Of a DNA stretch of 64,000 nucleotides, positions 1-12,640 are shown piece by piece. The position numbers and the translations under genes are program-made. This DNA is from Phoronis australis. Taxonomy: Eukaryota; Phoronida; Phoronidae. The stretch spans positions 444,736-508,735 of the forward strand of contig NMRA01000193.1 in the NCBI GenBank assembly GCA_002633005.1. The letters are read 5' to 3'. Below the pieces are notes generated by a model, which did not search any database, had not been told where the DNA came from, and worked only from the letters and a program-made list of their open reading frames with translations. The first letter of the stretch is position 1. Every line of letters begins with the position of its first letter.

Positions 1-233
1 ACGCACACAGTGCATTTGCACCAAGATGTGTCACCACGTCTGTCCTCAGTAGCCGCCTCGTTTCTCTCAACAGCTGCCTGTGCCTGTGCGTACTCTGCCT
101 TGTTATACACGGGCTCAAACATGTACCCACCCACTGAATGTCCGTGAAAAAATTCCTCGTCACCACTGCTGTGAAAAAGGTCTCCGTCACTCACACTACT
201 GTCAATGTGATACGGGTCGCCGACTCCAGCCAT
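1..233 (-). CDS. First coding exon of a P2X7 C-terminal-domain-like protein (partial)
   Basis: Reading the minus strand from the ATG at 233 gives 77 uninterrupted codons that run off the window, so the gene is partial. The N-terminus is acidic and serine-rich (residues 11-30). It is followed by GGYMFEP at about 35-41, a helix-like charged stretch, and WCKCTVC at 71-77. The order 'Y-x-F-E-P, charged linker, W-C-x-C-x-x-C' is what I know from the cytosolic ballast domain of vertebrate P2X7 and from a large family of uncharacterised invertebrate proteins that carry this zinc/cysteine domain without the channel. There is no channel segment here, and these proteins have no firmly assigned role. 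An in-frame TAG lies upstream near 293 with no ATG in between, so the start is well supported. The exon lies downstream of the AUTS2-like first exon on the same strand and may be nested in that gene. Confidence 0.6.
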   Translation of the reverse strand, partial: MAGVGDPYHIDSSVSDGDLFHSSGDEEFFHGHSVGGYMFEPVYNKAEYAQAQAAVERNEAATEDRRGDTSWCKCTVC

Positions 234-404
234 TTTCAGCTTACAACACACTAAACAATCCCTAAATCCAACGTAGTTGAGTTCTCTACTAACCTATCTT
301 GCCGCAGAATACTCGCCGATGGCAAGCGGTGGCGAAAATTGTTGAAAAACAGCACAAAACAAAAGTAGAATAGAATAGAACAGATTCGCACAATAAAGTC
401 AACG

Positions 405-460
405 CAAAACCAAGTGGCGGGAAACGCTTGTCTCCTAAAACGTCACTTCCGGAGTAGCGG
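405..460. promoter_or_regulatory. Probable TATA-less promoter core (CRE/ETS and E2F-like sites)
   Basis: About 180-220 bp upstream of the P2X7-like start codon, 440-454 reads ACGTCACTTCCGGAG, a half CRE (CGTCA) fused to an ETS core (CTTCCGG). Just left of it, GGCGGGAAA (416-424) resembles an E2F site. The stretch is richer in CpG than the following kilobases. This is typical of housekeeping-type bidirectional promoters. The assignment rests on motif matches only. Confidence 0.4.
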
Positions 461-3145
461 ACGAGTAATCTATAAAATTACAAAGAGCTGTAGTTAAGTG
501 GAAAATTTTATGTCTAGGATAACCAACCAACCTTATTTTAGCTCAAAATGACATGGAAAAAGGTTGCCTTCGCCTTTAAAACAAACGTCACCTTGTTCAA
601 ACATGTGTTAGCTGTTCCACACTGGCTGCAAGTGCAAGTAAGACCTCCAGGTAGAGTGAAAGTGTTTTTGATTCTTCATTTACACTGCTCGATTTGGCAA
701 GCTGCGGTTACACACAAACGGGTTTTCTCTTGCGTGTCGTATTTGCCTTAGGTTTCATTGTCACGCACAGGCACAGAACGACAACTTACACAGTACCCTT
801 TAACCTAGTTATGGGATACATACGTTTATGTGGAGGCTCCACTTTAAAGTGGGGTAAGTTGCAATATTGCAAGTTGTTCTAAGGTAGGCTGTGTGTGGAC
901 AAGACTAAAGTTTCCAACCAAGAGTTACAAGTCAGCTGTATTACATAACAAGTCTGCCAGACATGTTTACACAATGATTAGAATGTTATTTAAAGAACAA
1001 CATTGTACTTGTTGGTGGTGTTTTCATAGGCTGTCAGGCAACCTGCAGACATCTCAATACAAAGTTACACATTATATTCTGATCTATATTTCATTACAGT
1101 CCACTGAAGATATTTAACACTAATCCACAAACCAACAAATAGCTATATCAAAGTCATAAAGCCCAGAGTAGAGGTCTGGAACAACTAACACCACCAATGA
1201 TTCAAATGTCTAAACATATATCAGCTGTAATGGTCATGGCTTTGATTTTAGGCAGGAGCCAATAGAATTTCTAAATGCAAATTGCCATCCAGGGATATTT
1301 TTAGAGCATGCCCCACATCCTTGGCACACAAAATTTTCATTGACGCCTGATGTTTGTTCCTCTGTCCTAACCTGGGGTAATGGGAAATATACCTCTTTTT
1401 GAAGACGGATATATCTGTAATCAAAATGCTTACAAAAACTTTTTAAATGCTTTAGTACCTTGTCATTTAATTGTACTTATTGTAATGCATCTTAAATGTA
1501 ACTTCACCATGGCTTTGGGACCAGTTTAGCAGTGTACAGGCTGTGCAAGATAGGCAAAAACTTGTGCCAGAGACTAGGTTTTTATAAGGAAACAAAAGAA
1601 ACACATAGCTCTATTCACTGCTACAAGAGGTTATGCACAAGCAATCGCAATGCTAAAGCATGCAAACTATGCAAGAAAAAAATGCGAATACAGCAACGGC
1701 AGACACAAATTGATGACCCATAGGGCTTCAAAATTGATCAGTAGATTTGAGGCCCTGTGGGTCAATTGACCCATAGACACATTTTTATCTAAAATGAACT
1801 CTGCCATCCCAAAAGAAACTGTTGTTGAAACTAAAGCCAGCTTAGCAAACGATATCAACAAGAAATCCTGGCAAGGAATATAGTATGCATGAAACAGGTC
1901 AGTTTCATCTCCAAATGGCATTAGGTAATTAAGTGTTGATTACTCTATGTCACACTGCACCATATTGAACACCAAATCTCATTAACTTCAGGAGCAAGGC
2001 TAAGTTTGCAAGAGAGTAACTTTGGGCAGAAATGATCAATAAACACCTGACCGCTTGGCCCGCATCTTTGGTTCATTGTTCAGTGTAAATCCAACCTACC
2101 TTGGGTTGACAGCAATAACAAAGTGCCATCGCACTTCAAAGATTGTTATGATACCTGTCAGTTCTACAGTAACTACCATTAGAAGAATCATCATGATTTG
2201 CCAGGGTAGTAGAGTGGTGGCTGCAGTACAATAATTCATCACGTATTTCCAACAAAACTGGCCCATCTATTCTGCAAAGGCTTCTTACCTTACTTCAAGT
2301 AATCAAAAATTTACCTAACGTTGTCAATAAACATATACACACACCTGCAAACTAAGCTAGAAATAGACTAAAAATGTTAAATCGTTATCTTTTGCCAAGA
2401 AAGTTGGCAAAATGAAATTTCCCAAGTCTGTCATGTTGAGTGTAGAGGAAGAATTACTGCAACAGGGATTGATTGCCACGGCAACAGTGTATTTGTGGAA
2501 GGGGCACTTTTTTATGTGTGACTTTCCTAATAGTGTTTCCCTATAAGTCTTCTGAAGCACTCATGGCAGATTCAGAACAGCAAACAAAAAGGTTCCATTA
2601 ATAATGCCAATGCCAATTCTAGTATCAATTCTACATAAATACTAATAACAGGTTGTGTTCGGTTGAGCGAGTTTCTTATAAGAAAAACGAGATCTTTTCC
2701 ACCCTGATGTTTATCTATCACTATTTGACATTTAGGAGTTCACAGCATTGTAAGCCAACCTTTAGGTGTGTGCTTGCTCTGTCCACCCCAACTGTAGGTA
2801 CAAGAGCACATACTACCCATTTTTACAGAGTTGAGTACAATTCCATGCACTAAGTTGTTGTTCACTTGACAGGTTGATTCACTTGACACTACCTAAGTGA
2901 ACAAACTAAAGAGCCAGGGACTGAGTACATCATGAGTTCATCGCCACTCAGCAGTACAGTAATATCTCACCAATTTAGGACGTAACATGCCGGACCGATG
3001 AAATTTATACTCATTTTTTTTTCAAAAATGAAACACAGAACCAGAATTGTGTTTTGCCATAACCAAGTTCTGTACCATAGCTATCAAAAGAAAACAGTCT
3101 GAAAATTGCGGGCATTCACAACAATGTCACACAAGACACTGAAAA
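461..3145. other. Non-coding stretch, no supported gene
   Basis: Only short chance ORFs (under 85 codons) are present, with frequent stops on both strands and no recognisable domain. Apart from the dispersed repeat at 1711-1776 nothing here can be assigned. It is probably intronic to the AUTS2-like gene or intergenic. Confidence 0.5.
1711..1776 (-). repeat. Dispersed repeat fragment with a perfect palindrome (copy 1)
   Basis: Positions 1758-1773 read TGGGTCAATTGACCCA, a perfect 16-bp palindrome. The minus strand of the segment matches 27307-27356: palindrome half, then '(G)GCCTCA(A/G)ATCTA', then 'GATCAAT'. It is therefore a fragment of a dispersed family present in both orientations. Confidence 0.55.
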
Positions 3146-4200
3146 ATGAAACAAGAGCAACGCAGAGCGTTGAAATGCGCCCACAATTGCACCACATACG
3201 GTATCCTTCTAGGGTTGTTTATTGGTACCATAAAGTGGCCAGTAGAGGGCATATATGTAGTATGTTATACTTTGCAAAATGGAAAGGTATGGTCATTGTC
3301 TCCTCAATAGGCTAAGGGCAAAATGTGAGTGATCTTCATAATACAAGCACATCCTATACATCAGTTGCTTAAAGCACCACGGAAATATAGAATTAAAACA
3401 AATTTACCAACATACGAGATTAGCACAGCATTAGAATGCCAGAAACAAATTTCTACTTGGAACTTTTCCTTCATAGTCACGAAGTAACACAAAGTATACA
3501 CCTGAAGACCTATGAAAATACAGAGGTCAATGTAAAATACTAAAATTGCCACTAGAGGCATACACCGGTAGTCAGAATCATTCTAAAGTCGTCATCGTCC
3601 GTTGTCAACATCACATCAATACACTTATTAAATTTCGTAAAGATCCTGCGAACGGTTTAGGAGATACAGCCATAGGTGCAAAAAAAACTGCCACTAGGAG
3701 GCGCCACAGTAGTCCAAATCGTCTGAAAATCATTGTCAGCTGTCTTCCTTATAGTAAGCACATACACGCCAATTTTCACAATCATCCTTTGAGCGGTTTG
3801 GTTGATAGAAGGGTGGACGCAAAAATACAGACTCGAAAACAGTAAAAAATGGCCACCAGGTGGCGCAAACTATGTCGAATCCATCTGAAAACGGGAGGAT
3901 AGCGTCATCTCACTAATAGGTGCCTACATACCAAATTTCATGAAAATTCGTTCAAAACTTTTGAAGATACAAAGGTAAGCGTAAAAAACTAAAATTGCCA
4001 CTAGGGGGCACACCGGTAGTCGGATCCGTCCGAAAGTTCGCACATGCCGTCCCATTCATGAAATGAACATATGTGCCAAATTTCATGAACGTATGTCAAA
4101 GGGTTTTGGAGATAAAGCAGCGGACGCCGGACGGACGCCGCCCGGACGGACGGAGATGACGGCATAATGCGTCCACATATAAATATGTGGGCGCATAAAA
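3146..4200. mobile_element. 1.05-kb non-autonomous element with 11-bp TIRs, terminal hairpins and internal monomers
   Basis: ATGCGCCCACA at 3175-3185 is the exact inverse complement of TGTGGGCGCAT at 4186-4196. Each end carries a hairpin: CAACGC-AGA-GCGTTG at 3158-3172, and a 13-bp stem at 4167-4196 around CACATATAAATATGTG. The interior is built from diverged direct monomers of roughly 150-160 bp from about 3535 to 4130. Recurring landmarks are 'ATTGCCACTAG(G)GGGC', 'CACCGGTAGTC', 'AAATTTCATGAA' and 'GGTTT(T)GGAGATA'. A GGACGGACGG-rich tract precedes the right end. No ORF of note is present. It looks like a non-autonomous mobile repeat; its class is not assignable by eye. Confidence 0.6.
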
Positions 4201-7200
4201 AGTGAAATTCTGGAAATTATTTTTGTAAGACATTGATGAGAATTTACCATATGAACATGCTGAATAATAACAGTAAATCTTTAAGTTACATCTTCGTTTT
4301 GCGTCCCAACTGAAAACCTGCCTGCATTTACCGATGTTCACAAGACCCACATCAAAACACCGTAATGTCCGTTACAGTGCACATCAATAAGAATGAAAAA
4401 ATGCCCCGGAATTCCCCTATCACGACTGCTAAGTACAAGCGGAATTCCTCTTCGTGACACCTGAGTCCAAGCGGAATTCACGACCTGAATAACTAGAATG
4501 ACCTGTCATGGCCCATTCTGACATGTCACTAATTGTCATGATGGGGAAATGATTTTTTGTTGGGTTACATCTGATGGGTACTGTACTGGAATTGGCAAAA
4601 GAATTGGCCAACAGTTCAAAGCAGTAATGACTCAACAATTCGAGAAATTCTTTTCTCCAGGAAGAAACAACAATGGATATCCAAATATGGGAACTAGCAT
4701 TAAATAATTAACAGCCGTGTTAAAAGACTTGTACTTGTCCATTTCCTGTTGGCATGTTAAAAGACTTGTACTTGTCCATTTCCTGTTGGCGGCAGGGCCC
4801 CCAGTGAATGTGCAACAGTATTTGTCTTGTTTAAACAGTTGTTACCACCCCATCCTATCAACCAAAATTTATTCACAACACACTACCCAGCTGCTGATTA
4901 ATAGAGTCCAGTGGTATGACAGAGGTAAACATTAACGAACATTAGCTAACTGGTTCGCCAGATAGGTGAGTGACTGAAAATAAGCCAATCAAGCATGGAA
5001 ATTCATGAGTGTTAAGCCAGAGGCAATGCAAACCATATTATATTAGGTACTTCAAGCATTGCCTAGAAATGTCTGGTCAACCACATAAAACAGATTTTCT
5101 AATTGCTCCTATGACTGTTTTATTTCATTTACCGATAAAAACCAAATAACCAGAAAGACCAATTCATAAGCTTACTTATGATATAATTCACATTCATATC
5201 CGACATCTACAAATTAAAGAAATAATGACTGAACTGTGGTGTAGTCACCAGCTGAGCGCATGTTTGTCTTGACTAGTCATCACTCCAAAATCAGTCTTCT
5301 AGGCATTTTCAAAACATCAGCCATTTACCCGAAGCAAACACAGACAAATAGCTAAATTCTTCAGTTGTCGATTGGTATATTTTTTCAAAGTATATTTCCA
5401 ATCAGCAAATTGTCAAATTTTGGGATGTCGCAGTTTTGTACTGGAGTATATCACACCAGAGATATTTATACCAAATTAAAGCTTTGTTTTTCTTTCTTAT
5501 AAAAAGCATCCAAGCTACAATATCCGTGCAACCTGTATTGTTATATCCAACAAAGATGCAACAAGGAAAACAGTGGTAGTGTCCCACAGGCAATAACATG
5601 TGACGCGCTTAGACCCGTCGCATGAATCTCGAACGTTAAACAATAGCATGCGACCTCCATACGGCATAGGATGCTTTATGTATAATACTACATATTACAA
5701 ATAAACATTGAAAATATCTGGCAATTTTATTGAACAATTTTGTCTGTGAATTTTCAATGTCTTGCATTTTTTGCTCATTTGGTACAATATCACCATTATG
5801 GAAATGGGTGGTTTGATCGTCATCGAAGTAAACACAAGGTGGCGTATAATATGGTCTTCATCGTTGTCAGTGCAGAGGCCCTTCGATAGACACTGAAGTT
5901 GAACATTCTGTCTGTAGCTGTAAAATCTCCATTTACTACGAAGTAAACTTTAGCAGCTCAATTGGATGCAAGACTTCCCAGTTCCCACTAACCAACATCA
6001 CCCCCAAAACACTGATGTGTTGGCGTTAGTAAAGCAAGGCCTTACATATTGGTAGCATGATGCAAAGGAAAAGAGATTTTAATTATGTGTAATTACTGTG
6101 CCAATCACTTATCTGCTCTCAAGACAAGGAATAACATGGCATCCAGGTAATTGATGGTGATAATCAAATAATGAGAAGAAACCATAGTTGGCAATGTTTA
6201 AAAATGAAAAAATGAGACACCTAGATTGAAAAAGCGGGACAAAACAGAGCAACTGGGTCTGTACCAAAACCAGAGGGTAAATTCTGCCAATTGTCAAAAA
6301 GCGGGGCATTTTGATTAAGCTGCGGGACAAGCTCTCAAGCAGGATAGTCCCTGGCCCTTAAAGCAGAATAGCTGGCAAACAGGCAATACACATTGTCTAT
6401 TGGACACACAAAGGATCATCAATTCACACACAGACAACAGCCTGGATAAGTTTCAAGGGAATTGCAATCCTTTTTAAAAGTCCCAAGGAGCACTAATTAG
6501 GTCAAGCTGAAGACTGGTAAAAACCACATTAGTGGTGGTGACTGAATGTTTCTGTTCAGTAACCAACCTCCATTGTATTATCCCCAGTAAATGTTAGGAA
6601 TGCTTACCAGGGTATTAAAAAAATACTTCCACCCCAAAACAAGAACCCATGGTCTTCTTCAAAGATGCTGCTGCAGAGGGTAGCCACAAACACGCCATGA
6701 ACATTCAGCTTATCGCCCACACTCGCAAAAGCGCCCAACTCCCTACTTTTGGAAAATTCCCCATCAAACCCCCACTGCTCAGTTTAACGCCAACCATATA
6801 CTTCCGAGATTTTTCAATCAAGCCAATGTATGGGTGAGCATCCACCAATCTTGAAATTTGCGACTTACGTGCCCTCCCCCCAATTTTCTGAGGCTCCCCA
6901 ATTTAAGTACCGAGAGAGTTAACTTGAATGCTTACAGTACATTTCAACTGGGCATCAAAACAACGAATCTTTCAATCTAGATTAAAGCCTATCTTCAACG
7001 GTAACACCTGTAAATTAGGTTCCTACAGTATGTCAAGAGCATCGCTCCGAGCCCACTAGTGCCATAAATATCCAAATGTAACGAACTGTTAGGCGTATTG
7101 GCTTGCTTCTGTCTACGTCACCGCGAGAATCACCTTTTAATTCAAACAGCAGTGAATAATTGTTATCGGTCCTTTGTTGTTTGTGCTGGGATCTCGCGAT

Positions 7201-8149
7201 GACGCAACATGGCACGAAAATACAGCTTCACCTATCATTTGACGGGCTTTCATTTGCGTGATTGAACTCGCGTTTTCTTATTTTACGAAGGCTTTGGTAG
7301 GACTATCTGGTTAGCTCAATACATCTAAAATAACAAAATTCCACTGAAGTTAGGCTTTACGACCCTCCATTTGACATGGCCAAATCGAAAAACATGTCAA
7401 GAAGTTGAGTGACTGAACCCAGCAGCAAGTGTTTCCCTAGTAACAGACAATTCACAGAAACTCATGGAGGTGAATAGCCCACTGGGACCAACTATAAAGC
7501 TGGCATTGAGTTTCCATTAATTTAGGAAAGGTGTGGCAATATTACAGCTGATGTAGAAAACTAAGTGAAAACCCGTTATGAACATCAAGGGGCAAGGGCC
7601 AACAGGCATGGGTAGTCTCTGAAGAATGCTGAAAATGTCTGTGACACTCTCTGGATAATATGTGACCTATGATAAGGTGGTGTAAAGAATGATAATATTT
7701 ACTGCAGCAAACTATGATAACAGCTTGAATGACACTAGTCAGAAAATGAAATAAAAGGGTCTACTAATATCAATGTAAATACCATCACTTTATCAAGCTT
7801 GGTACAGTACTGGCTTGTTTAGTTGTACTACCAGTAAGTGAAGCAGATGTTTAATTATTAACATCTAGTTGTGAGCTTCCTGAAACTTCAAATAAAACAG
7901 AAAATGTAGCAACATTCGACTCTACTTTTTATGTATAAATGAAACCAAACATTAAACCACTTGCAATGTGGAAATGAGAACATTTTTCTTCTGCTCCTAG
8001 GACAAATCAATGTCAGATGGAGTATTCTATCTCCATTGTTTATTAGGCGTATCCGTAGGTGTGAAACAGCTAAAAACGTCTAGCTTCACAAGCCCACAAC
8101 TAGCGAGGCGACCAAGAGTTCAAATGACTCAAATTTAGCCACCCTAGCA
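4201..8149. other. Non-coding stretch, no supported gene
   Basis: AT-rich DNA with only short chance ORFs. It contains one small tandem duplication (4718-4791). Nothing else could be assigned on either strand. Confidence 0.5.
4718..4791. repeat. Two-copy direct repeat, 37-bp period
   Basis: A segment beginning TGTTAAAAGACTTGTACTTG at 4718 recurs at 4755 with the same downstream bases through TTTCCTGTTGGC. The copies are essentially identical, implying a recent local duplication. Confidence 0.9.
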
Positions 8150-8950
8150 AGGACGCCCTGTTGAATGATCGCAACAGCATTTGAGTCCAATTAAAGTAAG
8201 CAAGAAAGCATTGATGTCTCTTTCACTTAACAGTAGCTCTTGAAGCTCATTGGCCTGTCCTAAACAAAAAAGTTACATAGTCAAGATATGTTCTCTGCTA
8301 GGTGCAGACCAGTGTCTCCACAGACATGCCTCACTGTAGGGCCTTTTATACTAAAGTCCATACATTGATGTTTTGGGGATTTGTGGTCAGTATGAGTGAT
8401 TATCTTCAGTCCTGGATCGAAGTTAACAGCGCCAGTTAACTTCATAGTAAATAGACGGATTTAACAGCGGAGGAACGACGTTGCGGTGCAGTAAGAATGA
8501 TCAACTTCTGTAGCATCCAAGTTATCGTCAGGGGCTGCTGTTAACAACAGCAATTAAAGGACAGTGACGTCGCTAATAATTGCTTATATTTTGCTCGAAT
8601 AATCACCAATCAAATTAAAAACAAGTTTTATGTGAATCAGCACATGCAAACGTTCCCAAATTGTCACATTAAAAAAATCTTGCTACCTTGTGATTACTTC
8701 GATGAAAAGAGCTTCAACTACCGTTTACTTGAATGTCCGTTAACTACTGACGCCGGTGTGAACGGTTTAGTCAGTCAGACTGAAGTTAAGTCAAAATGAA
8801 AAGATCATATAATAGCCATTTGACCTCAGGTCATATAAACGTAGTCACTGTGTGATGCATCATGGACACCATGAGAAATTGGGAAACATTTTGGACAACA
8901 TAGTTTTGAAATCCTGGATGAACCTGACAGCTCAACACCTGGACTTGGAA
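8150..8950. repeat. Diverged interspersed repeat, copy A
   Basis: Two blocks match copy B at 9745-10060 in the same order and strand. The first block (8150-8345) shares the 'agcaag(a)aagca' and 'GAAGCTCATTGGC' landmarks and 'AGTGTCTCCA' versus 'AATGTCTCCA'. The second block (about 8803-8945) shares 'GGTCAT' then 'TTTTGAAATCCTGGATGAA'. Between the blocks copy A has about 450 extra bases rich in GTTAAC-type motifs, probably a later insertion. No coding capacity is seen. Confidence 0.5.
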
Positions 8951-9019
8951 TCATTTTTCATATCAAAATCATCTAGTCATAAAACAACACAATGTTCAGT
9001 ACTCTAAAAGGTACAAGTT

Positions 9020-9320
9020 CAGTTTAAGGGGGGAAAACACATTTTTTGGGATTATTGTAAGATGGGATTTACATATTGAAGTCGTTAGCTACGACAGAGC
9101 TATGAAACAGCAAAATCCATTGTTTTCATAATTCTATTACGAATTACCCATTCTCACCATTGGCAGCCATTCTTCCCCTAAATTCAAGGCTGGTAACTTT
9201 ATTAGTTTATTAAGTAGTGTAGCTCCAACAACAGAGTGTTGGACTGTCACTGCTAAGGTTGTGAGGTCCATTTCATGTTGGGGCTGACCTCAGACAACCA
9301 CATTTCTCACCAATAGTGTC
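9020..9320 (+). mobile_element. tRNA-like SINE, copy 1
   Basis: The body (about 9030-9180) contains 'TTTTTTGGGATTATTGTAAG' and 'GAGCTATGAAACAGCAAAATC'. It is followed by a tRNA-like segment at about 9215-9285 with an A-box-like TAGCTCCAACAACAGAGTG and a B-box-like GGTTGTGAGGTCC at the right spacing. The body recurs at 12385-12640 and 24625-24790. The tRNA-like part lies 3' of the shared body, so the copy may be composite. Any RNA polymerase III activity is inferred, and the boxes are degenerate. Confidence 0.45.
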
Positions 9321-9744
9321 ACAAAATAGAAGCCACTAAAACATGTTGATGACAAAAATCAGTTGTCCACCAATAGCAAGACCAAGCCTAGCTAGAACAC
9401 ATATTGATCATATAGTAGATCAAGCAAATAGGCCACTTATCACTTGTTTGCCATACAGCTTAGCTGCAATATTGTACACAATGCTCTACTGTATAGAATG
9501 TATGGTGCCTTGAGCACTGCCAACAGGGCAATAGTCTGATATAAGGTGCCCATATTTTGAGAACCAGTTTGATGCGCTGTTATTTAGTGGAGAAAACTGG
9601 TTCTCAGACTATTACAGCCAACACTTCAAGTTACCTTACAACAAGTTACCTGCAGTCTCTAGATTTAGCACTAGGACAGGCCTTCATTTATAGGGTGTCC
9701 AGTTTGTGCAAAGGGACACTTTGACGCAAATTTTAACACCCTAG

Positions 9745-10060
9745 TTAGGATGCATTGTTCAGCATTTAGACGCCAAGTGAAGGAAGCAAGTAAGCATAGT
9801 AGTTTCTTTTAACTTGCCAGCAGCAGCTCTGGAAGCTCATTGGCTGGTCCAGAATAAAAAGGCTGGTTTAGAAATGATTAAGTTACCAAGAATTTTAAGG
9901 TAGATAAATGTCTCCATAGTAACAAACAACATTATAACAGCAACTTTACATGAAGGTCATCAAAACGCTGTCGAGAATGTGTTATTGGTCATGGACGACC
10001 AGAGGAATTGGGGAACCGCATTTGAGCACCCCTATTTTTGAAATCCTGGATGAAGTAGTG
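9745..10060. repeat. Diverged interspersed repeat, copy B
   Basis: A shorter version of the repeat at 8150-8950 without its 450-bp middle segment. The shared landmarks are 'GAAGCTCATTGGC' and 'TTTTGAAATCCTGGATGAA'. It probably represents the uninterrupted form. Confidence 0.5.
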
Positions 10061-12384
10061 TGACAGGAAAAACACAAATTATCAACTGCCATTTTTGAAA
10101 GCTCCACAAGCAGCGTGACGAAATCTGTCATGTCAAAGGGTGTGGTACTAGAACAACTTACCCCTGGAACAAGTTGTCACTACGTTTAGTATAAGTGTGG
10201 ACTAGGAAACTTGACACACAAATAATGGATGTAAGCATTTTGCTACAAATATGCCCTTCTTTACATACCTTTGCTGGCACAAAGTTTGGAATTTTGTTGT
10301 AATTTGGTTGAATGCAGACTGGACAATAAGGACAAAGTTGTACAGAACCTCGCTTCAGTGCTCTATCATACAGACATTCTCTCAAAACCTTCAATGTAAA
10401 CCAGCAAACTACCAAACATTCGTCATTCAAATAAAACGGAAAGACAAAGGCACATTTTGTAATTATGTGAAACCCTCGAAATAACCACACTTCTGATCAC
10501 CATATCTCAGAAATGGCTGATTACACGCACGTGAAACTTTCAGATATTGTACATTATGCACTGGCCTCAGGTCCTCAAATCTATGGGTCAATTCTGGCAG
10601 GGAATGATGGTTGCGAGCAGGGGAAAAACAAAATATATCTACAAAACACGAAAAGTGGTCAGGGAGATGGAATACACATCCGCCAGAGGGAATAACAGCC
10701 CATGCAGAGAAGTTAGTGCGAAATCAGGCTCAAAAAAACGTGCAGGCAAGGAAATCTAGGTGCTTTGAAAAGGACATTTATCAAAATCTGCACAATTTAC
10801 AAATTTAATTTGAGTTTCCCATTTCATGAATGGAGGCAACTTTTGTTTTTTCTTTTTTCTAACACAACAAGACAGAATATTATGTCTAGGTCTGTCATGT
10901 CCAAATCGGCCAATCAGAAATGTCACAAGAGGTAGATTGTATATCGAACACGGCACCAGAGCAGTAGAAATGCATGCATTCAAGCAATCACATGGTGAAT
11001 TGCTTTCTGCTCTCAATTTGTTCACACTGCCTTTTCCTTAGCACCACTTAATAAATACTCAGTTGCTGATTCTCCGTTTCAAAAGCATCTGTATACTCCT
11101 AAATATAACTATTTTTTTAAACTGACATCTGTACCTAGAAAATTGAAACGAATAACATAATTCTTAGAATTTCACCACTCTCTGATAGTTGTCAGAGCCC
11201 AAAGGTGCTAAACTCTTTACTAAAGGTATCATAAATAATTTAAGCTCCTTTGATGCAAGAATTACAAACAATCCCAACAAGAGATAAACATGTTACACAG
11301 CAATGTTATCCATGGAAGTACACCTTGGCTAATCATACCGATTACTAATTAATCACTGACAGGCTGTGAACCTACATCCAACCTTATGGCCAATTGCTTT
11401 TTCATCACCTCGATAAAAAGACAAAAATTGGATGAAATTGCTATCACACACAAACAAAGCTGTGGTCATGATGAATTAATACTGAATGGGCATTGAATTT
11501 TAATCAGAGACAACCTAGCCAATAGGAGACAACACAAAGGAACATTCACATATAACCTGGCCAATAGGGATGTTCAACAAAAGCAGAGAAGGATGGGTGG
11601 AGTTGACTTGACTAGAGAACAGTGCCCAGAGACAGGTCAGGTGTTTGCAGTATGTGAGCGCAAATATCCCATTATTGCGTACTTCTTTCTATAGGGCAGA
11701 GTTTGCTCCAGGTTTTCAATTTTAAGGGACAAACTGTTTTTTTTGTGGGGACATTTTTGAAATGTAAAGGACATGCGACTTTCTGGTAAACCTTACTTAA
11801 AACAAGTTCTCTGAGTTTTAATTGGAGCCCGTTCCAAAAAATCGGTTTTGGTGCTGCTTCAAAACTCACTTTTTAGATTAATAAAGTCAATGCTGTTTTG
11901 TTGTAGATTTGAAGAGTTTCAAAGCAGCACCAAAATCCAAGCCATTTCAGTCCAACAGACACTGTTTAGTTACTGCTTTTCAACTCTGAAAACTACTATT
12001 GTCTATTCAACAATCAAATGTTCACGTTTGGAAACAAAAATGGACAAATTAAAACACGACTGCTCACGAGACATCCTTAACCTGATCAGAAAGGCTGCTT
12101 TACCCATTGTTTTAATGCTAGCTGAAAACTGGAAACATAAAACAAATCTCAATTACATCAACCACTAATACCCTATTCACAAGCTGGCTAAAACACCAGT
12201 GTCTTCACCAGCCTTTTCGCAAGAAAGGAAACACCAGTAATGTGAAAGGTCAGCGTAACTCTTGGTGGCGATTTCAGTTACCACAAAACTACTGGTATTT
12301 TTGCTAGCACTTTTGTAGCCAGACCACTTTCTTCAAAGACACTCATTCTTATAGGAAAGAGATCTTCGTATATATTTTACATTA
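10061..12384. other. Mostly non-coding; one exon-like segment of unknown status
   Basis: No gene can be supported. On the minus strand, about 10269-10400 is open and ends at a good donor (CAAAG|GTATGT). It encodes a short cysteine-rich peptide with CPYCPVC that I do not recognise. Near 10500, 'CATATCTCAGAAATGGCTG' recurs at about 17450 and marks a dispersed repeat. The rest is AT-rich with chance ORFs. Confidence 0.35.
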
Positions 12385-12640
12385 AAAGGACATGAATCGT
12401 TTTAATGGGGTTATTGTAAGGTGGGAAAGACTTTTTGAAGACACTAGCCTGACCAGAACTATGAACTCCTGATTTCGCTAATGTCTACCACACATTTGAT
12501 AAAATCAAGGCTGGTGACTTTGCTAGTTACATAAGCATAAAATATGCCAAGAATGATTTAGCTGTCACAAAAGCTTTGGTTGCAAATGGGAAGGTTTCTG
12601 CTTCGAATCCACCATGGGGTTGATTTCTGAAAAACACCTG
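12385..12640 (+). mobile_element. tRNA-like SINE, copy 2
   Basis: It shares the body of copy 1: 'GTTATTGTAAGGTGGGA', 'CCAGAACTATGAA', and 'AAAATCAAGGCTGGTGACTTT' against copy 1's 'AATTCAAGGCTGGTAACTTT'. It then has a tRNA-like portion with TTTAGCTGTCACAAAAGC (A-box region) and TGCTTCGAATCC (B box) at about 12598-12609. Both copies carry the same order of parts, which supports a real SINE family over chance B boxes. Confidence 0.5.
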
